Under the pieces are notes generated by a model. It searched no databases. It was not told the DNA's origin and saw nothing but the letters and a program-made list of their open reading frames with translations. Source: Streptomyces fragilis (GTDB taxonomy: Bacteria > Actinomycetota > Actinomycetes > Streptomycetales > Streptomycetaceae). From it: DNA of 64,000 nt. This document shows, piece after piece, positions 8,482 through 16,517 of the stretch (position 1 is the first letter of the stretch; every line of letters starts with the position of its first letter). The position numbers and the translations under genes were made by a program. The stretch spans positions 992,001 through 1,056,000 of the forward strand of contig NZ_BEVZ01000002.1 of the NCBI RefSeq assembly GCF_003112515.1. The letters run 5' to 3'.

Positions 8482-8589
8482 GCCACAATCCCCTTTGCTG
8501 TGGCCACGCTGAGACGCCCCTGCCAAGAGGTTCAGCGTGGTGATGGAGGCGATGTCCGCCCTTCCCGGGGCGGTATTGCCGTCAGGCGA

Positions 8590-8621
8590 GGTGTCCGAGG
8601 AGTTCCCGCTCCTCGGACACC
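8590..8621. repeat. Perfect 13-bp inverted repeat between divergent operons
   Basis: GGTGTCCGAGGAG (8590-8602) is repeated inverted at 8609-8621 with a 6-base loop. It lies in the 522-bp region between the leftward Rep-like operon and the rightward XRE operon. It has no T-tract and is not downstream of a gene, so an operator or an mRNA leader hairpin fits better than a terminator. The rest of 8482-9003 holds only the operators listed separately. Confidence 0.55.
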
Positions 8622-8840
8622 GCCGCCGCGTGAGGGCCTACAAGGCCGCGCGTGCGTGCATGAGACTCCCGATGATCAGTCCGCCCGGACGCTGCGCCCG
8701 GGGCCGACGAACATACGCGGAGCTCTGCGTCAAGATCCAGACTTGATTCTCAAACCCTCCAGCAGATTCCGCTTAGTGGCGTTTCACTGTTTATGTCCGC
8801 ATGAGGCGTCGCGCTCAAGGCATAACCTCCGAGCCGGGCG

Positions 8841-8950
8841 TGTTTACACCTGTTGACGGGCCGACAAGATCGTATGCGGCTCCTTGCTGTTTCTGTCAAC
8901 ACCTGTCAACTCTGAGTCGTCAAGCAGGGGTTCTGTATGCACCTGTTGAC
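8841..8950. promoter_or_regulatory. Three copies of a near-palindromic operator upstream of the XRE gene
   Basis: Sites at 8842-8857 (GTTTACACCTGTTGAC), 8895-8910 (GTCAACACCTGTCAAC) and 8935-8950 (GTATGCACCTGTTGAC) share the core CACCTGT. Together they approximate the palindrome GTCAACA-CC-TGTTGAC. The spacings are 53 and 40 bp. The last site ends 53 bp before the XRE ATG. They probably bind the adjacent XRE protein and control both divergent operons. Confidence 0.65.
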
Positions 8951-9003
8951 GGCGATGGTTTGATGAGGTGCGTGTCTCCGATGGAAGAAGCGAGGTGAGG
9001 GTG

Positions 9004-9447
9004 ATGGGCGAGGGGCTCGACGGGGGGCCGGGTGCGCTGGCGGAGAAGATCGACCGGCTGTTCCGCGTGATACACCCCGAAGGTCGGGGGCCGTACTCTC
9101 TGCGCGAGGTGGCTCGCGGCGTGGAGGAGCGAGGCGGGCCGCGCATGTCCGCCAGCTTCCTGCACCAGCTGCGCACCGGGCGGCGCGACAACCCGGGGAT
9201 CAAGTACCTGAAGGCCATCGCGGACTTCTTCGGCGTACCGCCGGCCTACTTCTTCGACGACGAGGAGGGGGAGCGGGTCCAAGCCGAGGTCACCCTCCTG
9301 GAGTCGATGCGCGACAACCAGGTCCGCTCAGTCGCCCTCCGCGCGGCCGGCCTCTCCCCGGAGACCCTCCGCACTGTGCAGGCGTTCATCGAACGAGCCC
9401 GAGAGCTCGAAGGGCTGAACGTGAGCGACCAGTCCCCACCGTCGTGA
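9004..9447 (+). CDS. XRE-family helix-turn-helix repressor
   Basis: 147 residues. An HTH_XRE-type domain spans about 31-85 (YSLREVARGVEE; SASFLHQLRTGRRDNPGIKYLKAIADFFGVPPAYFF), with a helical tail (RVQAEVTLLESMRDNQVRSVALRAAGLSPETL) probably used for dimerisation. The ATG at 9004 follows a GAGGTGAGGG Shine-Dalgarno; an upstream GTG at 8968 is less likely. It heads a four-gene rightward cassette and is followed by an ImmA/IrrE peptidase gene. That is the classic arrangement in which the peptidase cleaves or antagonises the repressor to switch on a mobile element. Three operator copies lie just upstream. Confidence 0.8.
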   Translation: MGEGLDGGPGALAEKIDRLFRVIHPEGRGPYSLREVARGVEERGGPRMSASFLHQLRTGRRDNPGIKYLKAIADFFGVPPAYFFDDEEGERVQAEVTLLESMRDNQVRSVALRAAGLSPETLRTVQAFIERARELEGLNVSDQSPPS

Positions 9448-9647
9448 GAATCCTCACTCACCTTCGGAGTGTGTGACCTCCGGTGCCAGGCGGGTTGTTC
9501 ACGGTTGCCCGGTGCGCGAAATAGCCGGTAGCACTCCGTAGCGAACTCATGTACGCAGAGTCTCCATCTTCATGGATCGCGACAGAGCTCTGTGGAGTCT
9601 TCAACGAGCGGTCACATAAAGTGCGCGCCGGGGGGCCCAAGTGAGCG

Positions 9648-9663
9648 CCCGCACGCGTGCGGG
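9648..9663. promoter_or_regulatory. 16-bp perfect palindrome before the ImmA/IrrE gene
   Basis: CCCGCACGCGTGCGGG is a perfect palindrome ending 9 bp before the ATG at 9673. It could be an operator or could sequester the ribosome-binding region of the ImmA/IrrE gene in mRNA. It differs from the CACCTGT operators upstream. Confidence 0.4.
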
Positions 9664-9672
9664 TTGAAGATC

Positions 9673-10230
9673 ATGGAGGAAGTGTTGCGCTCCCGGCGAC
9701 GCATAGAGACATCGCCACGGTTCCGGCCGAGACGGAACACGCAGGCCGACCCCTTGCTGGGCCTCGACATCCCCCGGCCGTTCGACCTGAGCAAACTCTG
9801 CGCGGCCGTGTCGGCCCATCGCGGCCGCTCCCTCGTCATCGAGGAAGTGCACGGAGTCAACGGGGCCGACGGTGAACTCTGCGGAGTCTGGGTGGAGCTG
9901 GACACCACCGACTACGTCTTCATCGAGGCGTCGACCTCGCCGCTCCACCGGGATCACATCGCCCTGCACGAGATCAGCCACATGCTCCTCGGGCACACCT
10001 CCACCAACGAAGACGCTCCCAGGGCCGACCTGAGTCACCTGTTCGTCGCCCTCCCGCCCGAGACCGTTCGGAGCGTGCTGGGGCGGGCCAACTTCAGCAG
10101 CCCGCAAGAGCGCGAGGCCGAGCAGTTGGCCAACAGAATAGCCAGGCTGGCGAAGTTGACACCGCGCCAGAGAAGCCGGAATCCGGAACTCGAGCGCCTT
10201 GCCGCAGGATTGCTCGGTGAGAGCGCATGA
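9673..10230 (+). CDS. ImmA/IrrE-type metallopeptidase
   Basis: 185 residues. The zinc-peptidase motif HExxH is seen as HEISH at residues 99-103 (IALHEISHMLLGH), after the beta strands typical of the family (LVIEEVHGVNG; CGVWVELDTTDYVFIEAS). ImmA/IrrE peptidases cleave or inactivate XRE repressors, as in ICEBs1, or act as toxin-like partners. The ATG at 9673 is chosen for the domain; an in-frame GTG at 9592 would add 27 residues across the palindrome. The ribosome-binding site is weak. The stop overlaps the next ATG (10227-10230), so the gene is co-translated with the membrane proteins downstream. Confidence 0.8.
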   Translation: MEEVLRSRRRIETSPRFRPRRNTQADPLLGLDIPRPFDLSKLCAAVSAHRGRSLVIEEVHGVNGADGELCGVWVELDTTDYVFIEASTSPLHRDHIALHEISHMLLGHTSTNEDAPRADLSHLFVALPPETVRSVLGRANFSSPQEREAEQLANRIARLAKLTPRQRSRNPELERLAAGLLGESA

Positions 10231-11423
10231 TGCGATTCGCGGGACTGGTCGTCGTCGTCCTGTTGTGGATCACGGTCGCGTGGCGGGCGCTCAAGGTCTG
10301 GCGGAAAGGACAGGACCGAACCCTCTGGTGGGCATTCCTTGGTCTGGCCGTCATGATGACCTTGCGCCTGCCCGCCGGCAAGGCGCTGGACGAGGCGCTC
10401 GGGGTAACGGACCTCTCGTATCTGCTGAAGCATCTCTTCGGCGGGATCCTGGCCTCCGGAGCCCTGCTCGCCTTCCTCCGGAAGGTCTCCGGATCACCTG
10501 ACGGCCCGAAGGCCCGGCGCCGCAGAATCGTCTTCTCGAGCGCCACCGCTCTGGTGATGTCGGTCCTCTTCTTCGCCGAACTGCAGCCGTACGAGACACC
10601 TTTGATCTTCGCGGACACCGTCGCCAGCTACGTGTTCGTGGTCTACACCCTGCTGTTCCTCGGCTACCTCACCGCCTCGCTCCTGGAGGGCATGAGGGTC
10701 TGCTGGCGCTGGGGCGACAACTCCAGCGGGCGAGTGCTGGGCTGGGGCCTTCGGGTCGTCGGCGTCGGTCTGGCCTCGGGCGTGCTGTACGCGGTGATGA
10801 GAGCCGCGACCGTCACGACCCGCGTCCACGGGAACGGGGTCTTCCCCGGCGCGATCGACGACTACCTGTGCACCGTGTTCCTGCTGTCCGCCCTGGTGCT
10901 CATCGTCGTGGGAACGAGCATGCCCGCCCTCGACGCGCTGCACCCGTGGAGGAAGAAGCGCGCCGCGCTGCTCCGGCTGCGGCCGCTGTGGCTTGACCTC
11001 ACCGAGGCGATCCCGTCCGTCCGCCTCCACGCGCCCCGCAGCGCTCTCGCCGAGCGACTGGACCCGCGCGACGTGCACTCTCGCCTCTACCGGCGAGGCA
11101 TCGAGATCAGGGACGCCGCCCTGACGCTCAGCGCCTACGCGACGCTGGACGTCCTCGACCGGGCGGAACTGCACGTCGAGGAGCGCGGCCTCTTCGGCAC
11201 CCAGGCCGCGATCGCCGTCGAAGCCTGCTGGCTCGCCGCGGCCCGCCAGGCCAAGCTCAGCGGCGCCAAGCCCGACAACACGATCGAACACCAGCCCGCC
11301 GGCGGCGGCCGCGACCTGCGCAGCGAGATCGCGGCCCTCACCCAACTCTCGGACGTGTACCATTCCCGGCTCGTCCGCGACTTCCTGGCCGTCGGCCACC
11401 GCACGATGGAGAAGCAAGCGTGA
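10227..11423 (+). CDS. MAB_1171c-like integral membrane protein
   Basis: 398 residues. About seven hydrophobic segments occupy residues 1-230 (for example FAGLVVVVLLWITVAW, VASYVFVVYTLLFLGYLTASL and YLCTVFLLSALVLIVVG). A cytoplasmic helical domain of about 165 residues follows (LRPLWLDLTEAIPSVRLH; HVEERGLFGTQAAIAVEACWLA). This layout matches the MAB_1171c family of putative transporters, which commonly follow XRE and ImmA/IrrE genes in actinobacteria. The substrate is unknown. The ATG overlaps the peptidase stop and the gene overlaps the next start by 4 bp. Confidence 0.65.
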   Translation: MMRFAGLVVVVLLWITVAWRALKVWRKGQDRTLWWAFLGLAVMMTLRLPAGKALDEALGVTDLSYLLKHLFGGILASGALLAFLRKVSGSPDGPKARRRRIVFSSATALVMSVLFFAELQPYETPLIFADTVASYVFVVYTLLFLGYLTASLLEGMRVCWRWGDNSSGRVLGWGLRVVGVGLASGVLYAVMRAATVTTRVHGNGVFPGAIDDYLCTVFLLSALVLIVVGTSMPALDALHPWRKKRAALLRLRPLWLDLTEAIPSVRLHAPRSALAERLDPRDVHSRLYRRGIEIRDAALTLSAYATLDVLDRAELHVEERGLFGTQAAIAVEACWLAAARQAKLSGAKPDNTIEHQPAGGGRDLRSEIAALTQLSDVYHSRLVRDFLAVGHRTMEKQA

Positions 11424-12043
11424 CCACCTTCGTCGCACCCCCGACCCCGACCTACGCCGAGGCGACCCCGCGAGTGAAGGCGGCCAAGGCGCTCACCGAC
11501 CTGTTCGCGCCGGCCCACCTGGTCATCGGACTGCTTCTGGTGATCGGCTGGCACAGCACCGGCGGCTTCACGGGTGTCGGCTGGGGACTCCTCGGGGCCT
11601 TCTTCTGCGGCATCGTCCCTCTGGCGATCATCTACCTCGGCGTACGGCGAGGGAAACTCACGGACAAGCACATCCGAGTGCGCCGACAGCGCATAGCGCC
11701 GCTCCTGGCCACCTTGGCGTCCGTGGTCACCGGGATCGCCCTCCTGCACGTCCTGGAAGCCCCGCAGGAGGTCTTCGCCCTCGTCATCGCCATGCTCGTC
11801 GGACTCGCCAGCGCGCTGATCGTCACCGTCTGGTGGCAGATCTCCGTGCACAACGCCGTCGCCGGCGGCACCGTGATGATCCTTCTCCTGGTCTTCGGCC
11901 AGGCCCTGCTCCTCCCGGCGATCCTGTTCGTTGTGGTCATGGGCTGGTCACGCCGAGTTCTCAAGGCCCACACCGTGGCCCAGCTGATCTGCGGCACAGC
12001 CCTGGGCTCCACGGCGGCACTGGTGTTCACGCTGCTGCGCTGA
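11420..12043 (+). CDS. PAP2-like integral membrane protein
   Basis: 207 residues with about six membrane segments (LVIGLLLVIGW, GLLGAFFCGIVPLAIIYLGV, LATLASVVTGIALLHVL, VFALVIAMLVGLASALIVTVWW and others). The loop motifs KLTDKHIRVRRQR and WWQISVHNAVAGG, and the end R-RRVLKAHTVAQLICGTALGS, recall PAP2-type phosphatases (an SxHNxxAGG-like box and a late H-T-x-x-Q-x-x-x-G). This suggests a lipid-phosphate or similar activity at the membrane, which is unproven. It is the last gene of the cassette; the GTG overlaps the previous stop (11420-11423). A hairpin terminator follows. Confidence 0.6.
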   Translation: MTTFVAPPTPTYAEATPRVKAAKALTDLFAPAHLVIGLLLVIGWHSTGGFTGVGWGLLGAFFCGIVPLAIIYLGVRRGKLTDKHIRVRRQRIAPLLATLASVVTGIALLHVLEAPQEVFALVIAMLVGLASALIVTVWWQISVHNAVAGGTVMILLLVFGQALLLPAILFVVVMGWSRRVLKAHTVAQLICGTALGSTAALVFTLLR

Positions 12044-12063
12044 TCCGACGGGGATCGGCGCAG
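12035..12063. terminator. Intrinsic terminator hairpin
   Basis: CTGCGCTGATCC (12035-12046) pairs with GGATCGGCGCAG (12052-12063), a 12-bp stem with one mismatch and a 5-base loop. It overlaps the stop of the PAP2-like gene and separates it from the converging pseudogene region. Confidence 0.6.
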
Positions 12064-12095
12064 CGCAGGAGCGTGACCCTGGACGGGAGAGGCTG

Positions 12096-12404
12096 TCAGC
12101 CGAACAGGCGGCCCAGGAGGGCGCCCTGCCCGGACTGCGGGATGTGGGCCGCCTCGAGCGGGATCCAGAAGCACTCGAAGCGAGTGGGCTCCTGTTCCCC
12201 GTCGTGGTCCTCCTGAGCGAACAACGCGCCGACGGGCCGGGACGCGGACGCCAGCCATGTGCTCACGGCCTGCATCCGCGCCTGCAAGCCGGTCAGCGTG
12301 ACGAGTTGGCGGATCGACCGCTGGGTGGTGCCCACCGCCGCGGCACAGGCCAGCTGCACGAACAACGCCGTGCCGATCTCGATCTGCCAGGTCAGGTCAG
12401 GCCA
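12096..12404 (-). pseudogene. Remnant: MFS transporter piece joined to a NUDIX-like C-terminal tail
   Basis: The last 102 codons of this frame start at WPDLTWQIEIG and read through TTQRSIRQLV and LQARMQAVSTWLASASRPVGALF. That matches a C-terminal membrane part of a major facilitator transporter and continues the MFS piece in the neighbouring frame once a 5-bp tandem duplication (GTCAG GTCAG, 12391-12400) is removed. After about 12206 it changes to FECFWIPLEAAHIPQSGQGALLGRL, which resembles the end of NUDIX proteins. No start codon is credible. I read it as decayed, recombined DNA. Confidence 0.5.
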
Positions 12405-13114
12405 GGAGATGCGAGCAGCAGAGGCAGCTGGGTGAGCGGGGTGACGGCGAGTGCGGTGAGCACCATCGGCCCGGGCCCGTACCGGCGGGCGAGAGCCGGG
12501 GCGGTGAGGGCGCCGGCGGCCGCGCCCAGGGCTCCCAGACCCAGGACGACGGCGAAGACGGTCGCCGTCTGCCGGGCCCACCGGTCGAACTCGGTGTCCG
12601 TCGCCGTGGCCGTCCAGCGCGAGAGGAGCCGGCACAGGCGCCGCTCGGCCCGTTCCACGTCGCACACCTGGCGCGCCGGGACCAGGTGGGGCGGGCCGAC
12701 GGGATGATGCGCGAGCGTGTGGTGGAGGCGCCCCAGGAGCGCGCCGACCGCCGCCCACCGGTCGCCGAAGAGTCCGCCCTCGGCGGTCTCGGCGTCCTCG
12801 ACCCATTCCGACACGGACAACGAGACGCTGCCGGTGGCCGCGATCAGACGCCCATCGGTGAGCGAGGGCCGTACCGCCGGCACGGGGACGCCGGCGCGGC
12901 GGGCGTACTCACCCAGGGCGAGGGCCTGTTCCTCGGCCGCCAGGTCGGTTCCGACGGCGTACGTTTTGACGAACCAGCGGCGGCCGTCGCCTTCCTCGGC
13001 CAGGTAGTTGCGGGTCGCCGTCCCCGACGGCCCCTCACCGAGTGACGCGGGAGTGAACCCGTAGTGCGATACGAGCGCTTCGGTCACGTCCGGCGCGGTG
13101 GGTGGAGACGTCAC
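12392..13114 (-). pseudogene. Truncated phosphotransferase fused to an MFS fragment
   Basis: The GTG at 13114 overlaps the stop of the tri-NUDIX gene (GTGA). Residues 1-182 look like the N-terminal lobe of an aminoglycoside-phosphotransferase-type kinase (RRWFVKTY with the conserved Lys; LIAATGSVSLSVSEWVED; LGRLHHTLA). No catalytic HxDxxxxN or DFG-like region follows. At about residue 183 (near 12568) the sequence switches to a transporter-like hydrophobic stretch (ATVFAVVLGLGALGAAAGAL; ALARRYGPGPMVLTALAV) and stops at ASPGLT. The kinase is therefore probably dead. The junction looks like a deletion that joined two genes in frame. Confidence 0.55.
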
Positions 13115-14673
13115 GGTCGTGCCTCCCAGCCGAGCTCGGTGTAGGCGCGGCCTTGAAGGATGCCGGTGATCGCTTCGCGGGCGTAGGGAACGATCGGGTC
13201 GGGCAGCTCGTGCCGGGGCCACCACTCCCAGGCGAGGCACTTGTCGGGCTCGCGGACCTCGGGGACGCCCTTCCAGCGGTGGGCGCGGAAGACGAGCTGC
13301 AGCAACGGCTGCCCATCCGGGGAGTCGACGACGTGCACGACGTGCACCAGCTCCACGTCCGCCGGATCGATGACCAGCCCGGCTTCCTCCCATGCCTCGC
13401 GCACCAGACAGGTGAGGGCGGATTCCTGTTCGCACCGCCCTGCCAGGAAGTGCCAGGTGTTCCCCGCGTACGCGGAGGCGGGGTGGCGCAGGCCGAGGAG
13501 GACGCGGCCGTCGTCGTCCTCGAGGTGGAGGTGTACGCCGACGCCGTTCAGGACAGTGGTGCCGTCTTCGTCCCAAGGCGGCGCCGAGGCTGGCGGCTCC
13601 CCAGCAGTAGCACTGTGGGAGGCGTGCTCGTGGATCAGGTCCTGAAGCCCCGGGGACAGCCGCAGCCGCTCGAGCTGGTCCGGGGTGAACCAGCGCAGCA
13701 GGACGCCTTCCCGCAGGGGGAGACGGTCGGGGTTTCCGCGCCAGCGGCCGGTGAAGACCTGGAGCGGGATGCGGAGTCCGTCCTCGCTGGTGGCTTCCTC
13801 GACGGCGTACGGTTCCAGGCCCTCCAGGCGGAGCCCTGGGACCTCCTCGGCCAGCTCGCGCAGCAGCGTCTCCCGCAGGGTGCGGTCGGTGTGCTTGCGG
13901 CCCCCGCCGAGCAGGGCGAACACCCCCGGTTCCCAGATGCCGGGCCTGTGATCGCGCAGGTGGAGCAGGTAGCGGCCCGCCCCGTCATGGATGAGGACGG
14001 ACGCGTTCACCGGCTCCGGCCGCCCGTCGAGCCCGGCACCGAGGAGCTTGGCGCGCAAAGACGGCGACGCCACCTCACCGAGGGGCAGCCAGCGGCAGCC
14101 GGACACCTCCTCGTCCCGCAGCACGACCGCGGGCGGAGGCTCCTGGGTGAGGTAGAAGACGAAGCGGAAGTCGTAGTGGCGGTGAGCCGGCGCACCCTTT
14201 GCCGGGCGGGCGGCGCTCTCGTCCACAATGATGTCGGCTGGTGCGCCGAGGAACTGCGGCGTCAGGGACAGTGCGGATGCCGGGATGCCGGTCGCCTCCG
14301 TCACCTTGCGCAGCGCCGCGGTCAGCAGGGTGCGGTCGGCGGCCTCAACATGCCCGGCCGGGACGAGTAGCGCGCCGGTGCCGCGGTGGGCGATGTGCAG
14401 GACGCGGAGATCGTGGTCGACGACGGCTGCGCTGCAGGTCACGTGGCCAAGCAGGGGCGTACCGCTGGGACCGTCGTCGGGTCGCCCGAGTGCGGCGAGC
14501 AGTTTGCTGAGTGCCTCCCGCTCGTCTGGGTGGCGGCCGAGGTACGCCTCAACGGCCTTGCGGAGGTGGACGCTGTCCGGCGTCGCGGGCTCGGGGTTCG
14601 AGATCGTGCCCACGGTGGTGGTGGTCTCCAGCCTGCGGTCGGCCGGGTCAGCAGTTGCTCCGGTCGGTGTCAA
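13111..14673 (-). CDS. Protein with three tandem NUDIX domains
   Basis: 520 residues. Domain 1 (about 75-200) has a degenerate NUDIX box (AGHVEAADRTLLTAALRKVTEATG; the RE/EE metal ligands are mostly lost). Domain 2 (about 220-340) has GGGRKHTDRTLRETLLRELAEEV with RE and EE kept. Domain 3 (about 380-520) has AGRCEQESALTCLVREAWEEAG and is similar to the separate NUDIX protein encoded at 16514-16954. NUDIX enzymes hydrolyse nucleoside diphosphate-linked substrates. Start: TTG at 14673, four bases after a GGAGGGGG. NUDIX proteins also occur as transfer-immunity factors in Streptomyces elements (Pif of pSAM2), a possible role here. Confidence 0.8.
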   Translation of the reverse strand: MTPTGATADPADRRLETTTTVGTISNPEPATPDSVHLRKAVEAYLGRHPDEREALSKLLAALGRPDDGPSGTPLLGHVTCSAAVVDHDLRVLHIAHRGTGALLVPAGHVEAADRTLLTAALRKVTEATGIPASALSLTPQFLGAPADIIVDESAARPAKGAPAHRHYDFRFVFYLTQEPPPAVVLRDEEVSGCRWLPLGEVASPSLRAKLLGAGLDGRPEPVNASVLIHDGAGRYLLHLRDHRPGIWEPGVFALLGGGRKHTDRTLRETLLRELAEEVPGLRLEGLEPYAVEEATSEDGLRIPLQVFTGRWRGNPDRLPLREGVLLRWFTPDQLERLRLSPGLQDLIHEHASHSATAGEPPASAPPWDEDGTTVLNGVGVHLHLEDDDGRVLLGLRHPASAYAGNTWHFLAGRCEQESALTCLVREAWEEAGLVIDPADVELVHVVHVVDSPDGQPLLQLVFRAHRWKGVPEVREPDKCLAWEWWPRHELPDPIVPYAREAITGILQGRAYTELGWEARP

Positions 14674-14976
14674 CGAGCCCCCTCCGGGAGTGAATGCGCG
14701 GTATGCCGGGTCCAACGACACAGACCCGAATCTCGAACACACGTCTTTCGGACGAATGGCACACCCCGGTATTGAGCGGTTCGGCGAAGGTGCGGGATGC
14801 ACGCACCCTTACGGCGCGGGAGCCGCCGCGAATCGACGGGTGGCCAAAACGCCGACATTCGACTCACGTTCGAATCATTTGTCCGCAACGTGAGACGAGC
14901 CGGACCGGCGTGCTGGTCACCCTGAGCGGAGGGAGACCAGCACACCGGTTGCCGCAGCGGTGGCGGCGCGGGGGCG
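14674..14976. other. Intergenic region upstream of the tri-NUDIX gene
   Basis: These 303 bases lie between the tri-NUDIX start and the stop of the cupin-like gene. They hold the Shine-Dalgarno GGAGGGGG next to the TTG, an AT-richer stretch (about 14850-14890, including TTCGAA) likely to contain the promoter, and the terminator hairpin at 14905-14948. No coding frame is credible. Confidence 0.5.
14905..14948 (-). terminator. Terminator of the long leftward operon
   Basis: CCGGCGTGCTGGTC (14905-14918) pairs with GACCAGCACACCGG (14935-14948), a 14-bp stem with one mismatch and a 16-base loop. It lies 29 bp past the stop of the cupin-like gene, the last gene of the operon. Confidence 0.65.
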
Positions 14977-15624
14977 TCAGATGAGGCCCCAGTCAGAGAG
15001 GTTGGAGAGGACCTCCTGCATGCGGGTCTTGCCCATGCGCTTCTTCTCCGCCTCAGCCGGGTCCTCCTTGGCCGCGCCGTACTGCCACCAGGAGCGTCCG
15101 GTGTCGCGGTCGCTGACCAGGAAGCGGTCTTTGAGCGCGGGGCCGCGGATGATGAGGGTGACGGTGTGGGGCTCGGCCACGGCCGCGTGGATCATCCGGT
15201 GGTGCAGCGTGTAGGAGTCGCCGGCCTTCTCGGTGCGGACCATGTACGGCTGGAGACCGGCGACGTCCATGTCCTCGTCCAGGATGTCGTCGAGGCCGTA
15301 GAGCGTGTGGCGGTAGCTGCCGCGCAGGATCCGCGAGGAGTACGTCCACCGGTGGTTGTGGGGCCGGTCGTAGTAGCCGGGCAGGAAGACGTGCAGGCGC
15401 AGGCGCCATCCGGCCGGGTCGTCGTGGAGGACCAGCTTGTCGAGGATGTCGTAGTGCTCCGACAGGTTGTTCAGCCTGCTGTCGCCGGGCACCCGGTGGG
15501 CCAGGGTGTGCAGCAGGTCGCGGTTGTCCGCGAGCTCTTCGAGGACCTTGCTGGTGGCGGCTTCGACGGTGGGGGTGTCGTTCCAGTCGAGGTCGGCCAG
15601 GGGCCTGGTGAGCGAGCCGATCAT
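14977..15624 (-). CDS. Cupin-like protein of unknown substrate
   Basis: 215 residues. The central part resembles a cupin or cysteine-dioxygenase-type beta barrel. It has a metal-binding-like HxH (RPHNHRWTYSSRILRGSYRH), a Gly/Tyr turn, and a later His in the second motif (TLHHRMIHAAVAEPHTVTLIIRGP). The N-terminal 60 residues are helical and the C-terminus is Lys/Glu-rich. It could be a metal-dependent oxygenase or isomerase; the substrate is unknown. The ATG overlaps the PfkB stop (ATGA), and it is the last gene of the operon. Confidence 0.55.
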   Translation of the reverse strand: MIGSLTRPLADLDWNDTPTVEAATSKVLEELADNRDLLHTLAHRVPGDSRLNNLSEHYDILDKLVLHDDPAGWRLRLHVFLPGYYDRPHNHRWTYSSRILRGSYRHTLYGLDDILDEDMDVAGLQPYMVRTEKAGDSYTLHHRMIHAAVAEPHTVTLIIRGPALKDRFLVSDRDTGRSWWQYGAAKEDPAEAEKKRMGKTRMQEVLSNLSDWGLI

Positions 15625-16517
15625 GACGCGGTCCTTTCTCGAACGGTCGGTGAGGGACTGGCTGCGCAGTGGGCGGTGCCCGCCGCGCAGGCACGGTGCA
15701 GGGCAGTGGTCAGGTCCTCGCCGCGGAGGTGAGCGGCTGCGAGTTCGGCGGAGAACGCCGCGCCCGCGCCGTGGGTGTGCACGACGTCGACCCGGTCGGC
15801 GGGCATGTGCTGCCGACCCGTTCGGGTGACGGCGACGGCGCCGAGCGCGCCCATGGTGACCACGGCGGCCTCCGGCTGGAGGTCGTCCAGCAGGGCGTGC
15901 GCGATCTGCACAGCATCGGGTGACCGCGCCTCGGGCACGCTCGTCTGCACCACGTGCAGGCGGGCCTGCCTTGCGGCATCGCGGAGTTTCGCGTGGACGA
16001 GGTCACCGCCCAGGTTGAGCAGCACCGGCGTGCCCGCGGCACTCGCGGTGCGCAACGCCTCGGCTGCGGCCTCGGCGATGACCGTGTAGCCGTCGACGTA
16101 CGCCAGCCGCGCGTGGGCCAGGGGAGCGGTGTCCGCCTGGTGGAGGCCGGCGTAGGCGTGGGTGAGGTCGGCGAACCAGGTGCGGGTGCCGGCGTCGTCG
16201 GTGACCACGGTCAACTGGGGTGTGCGCCGGGGCGCGTGCACGCCATCGGCAGGGTGGTGGACTCCTGCGGCGTTCAGCGCGCTGGTCGTCCACCGGCCGG
16301 TGGGGTCGCTGCCGGTCCTGTTGGCCACCAGCGCGGTGCGCAGCCCGGCCTGGGCACAGGCGCGGGCCACGAGCGGCCCGTCCGCGGCGAGTGAGGACGC
16401 CGTCCAATTCACCTCGGCGCCCTGGTTGGCGCCGGGGTAGCGGGTGACGTGGAGGACCTGGGCGTGCGCCAGGTAGCTGAAGGACGCCAGGTCCCACCAT
16501 GTTCGCGGTGTGGTCAC
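15621..16517 (-). CDS. PfkB-family carbohydrate/nucleoside kinase
   Basis: 298 residues. The fold is that of ribokinase/PfkB proteins: an N-terminal Gly-rich stretch (YPGANQGAEVNWTASSLA), a lid region, and the C-terminal signature DVVHTHGAGAAFSAELAAAHLRG. In that signature the usual DTxGAGD catalytic motif appears as HTHGAGAAF, so the general-base Asp is replaced. This argues for an altered or lost kinase activity. VVTMGALGAVAVT is the conserved strand before it. The GTG overlaps the NUDIX stop (GTGA), and the gene overlaps the cupin-like gene at its 3' end. Confidence 0.75.
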   Translation of the reverse strand: MTTPRTWWDLASFSYLAHAQVLHVTRYPGANQGAEVNWTASSLAADGPLVARACAQAGLRTALVANRTGSDPTGRWTTSALNAAGVHHPADGVHAPRRTPQLTVVTDDAGTRTWFADLTHAYAGLHQADTAPLAHARLAYVDGYTVIAEAAAEALRTASAAGTPVLLNLGGDLVHAKLRDAARQARLHVVQTSVPEARSPDAVQIAHALLDDLQPEAAVVTMGALGAVAVTRTGRQHMPADRVDVVHTHGAGAAFSAELAAAHLRGEDLTTALHRACAAGTAHCAASPSPTVRERTAS

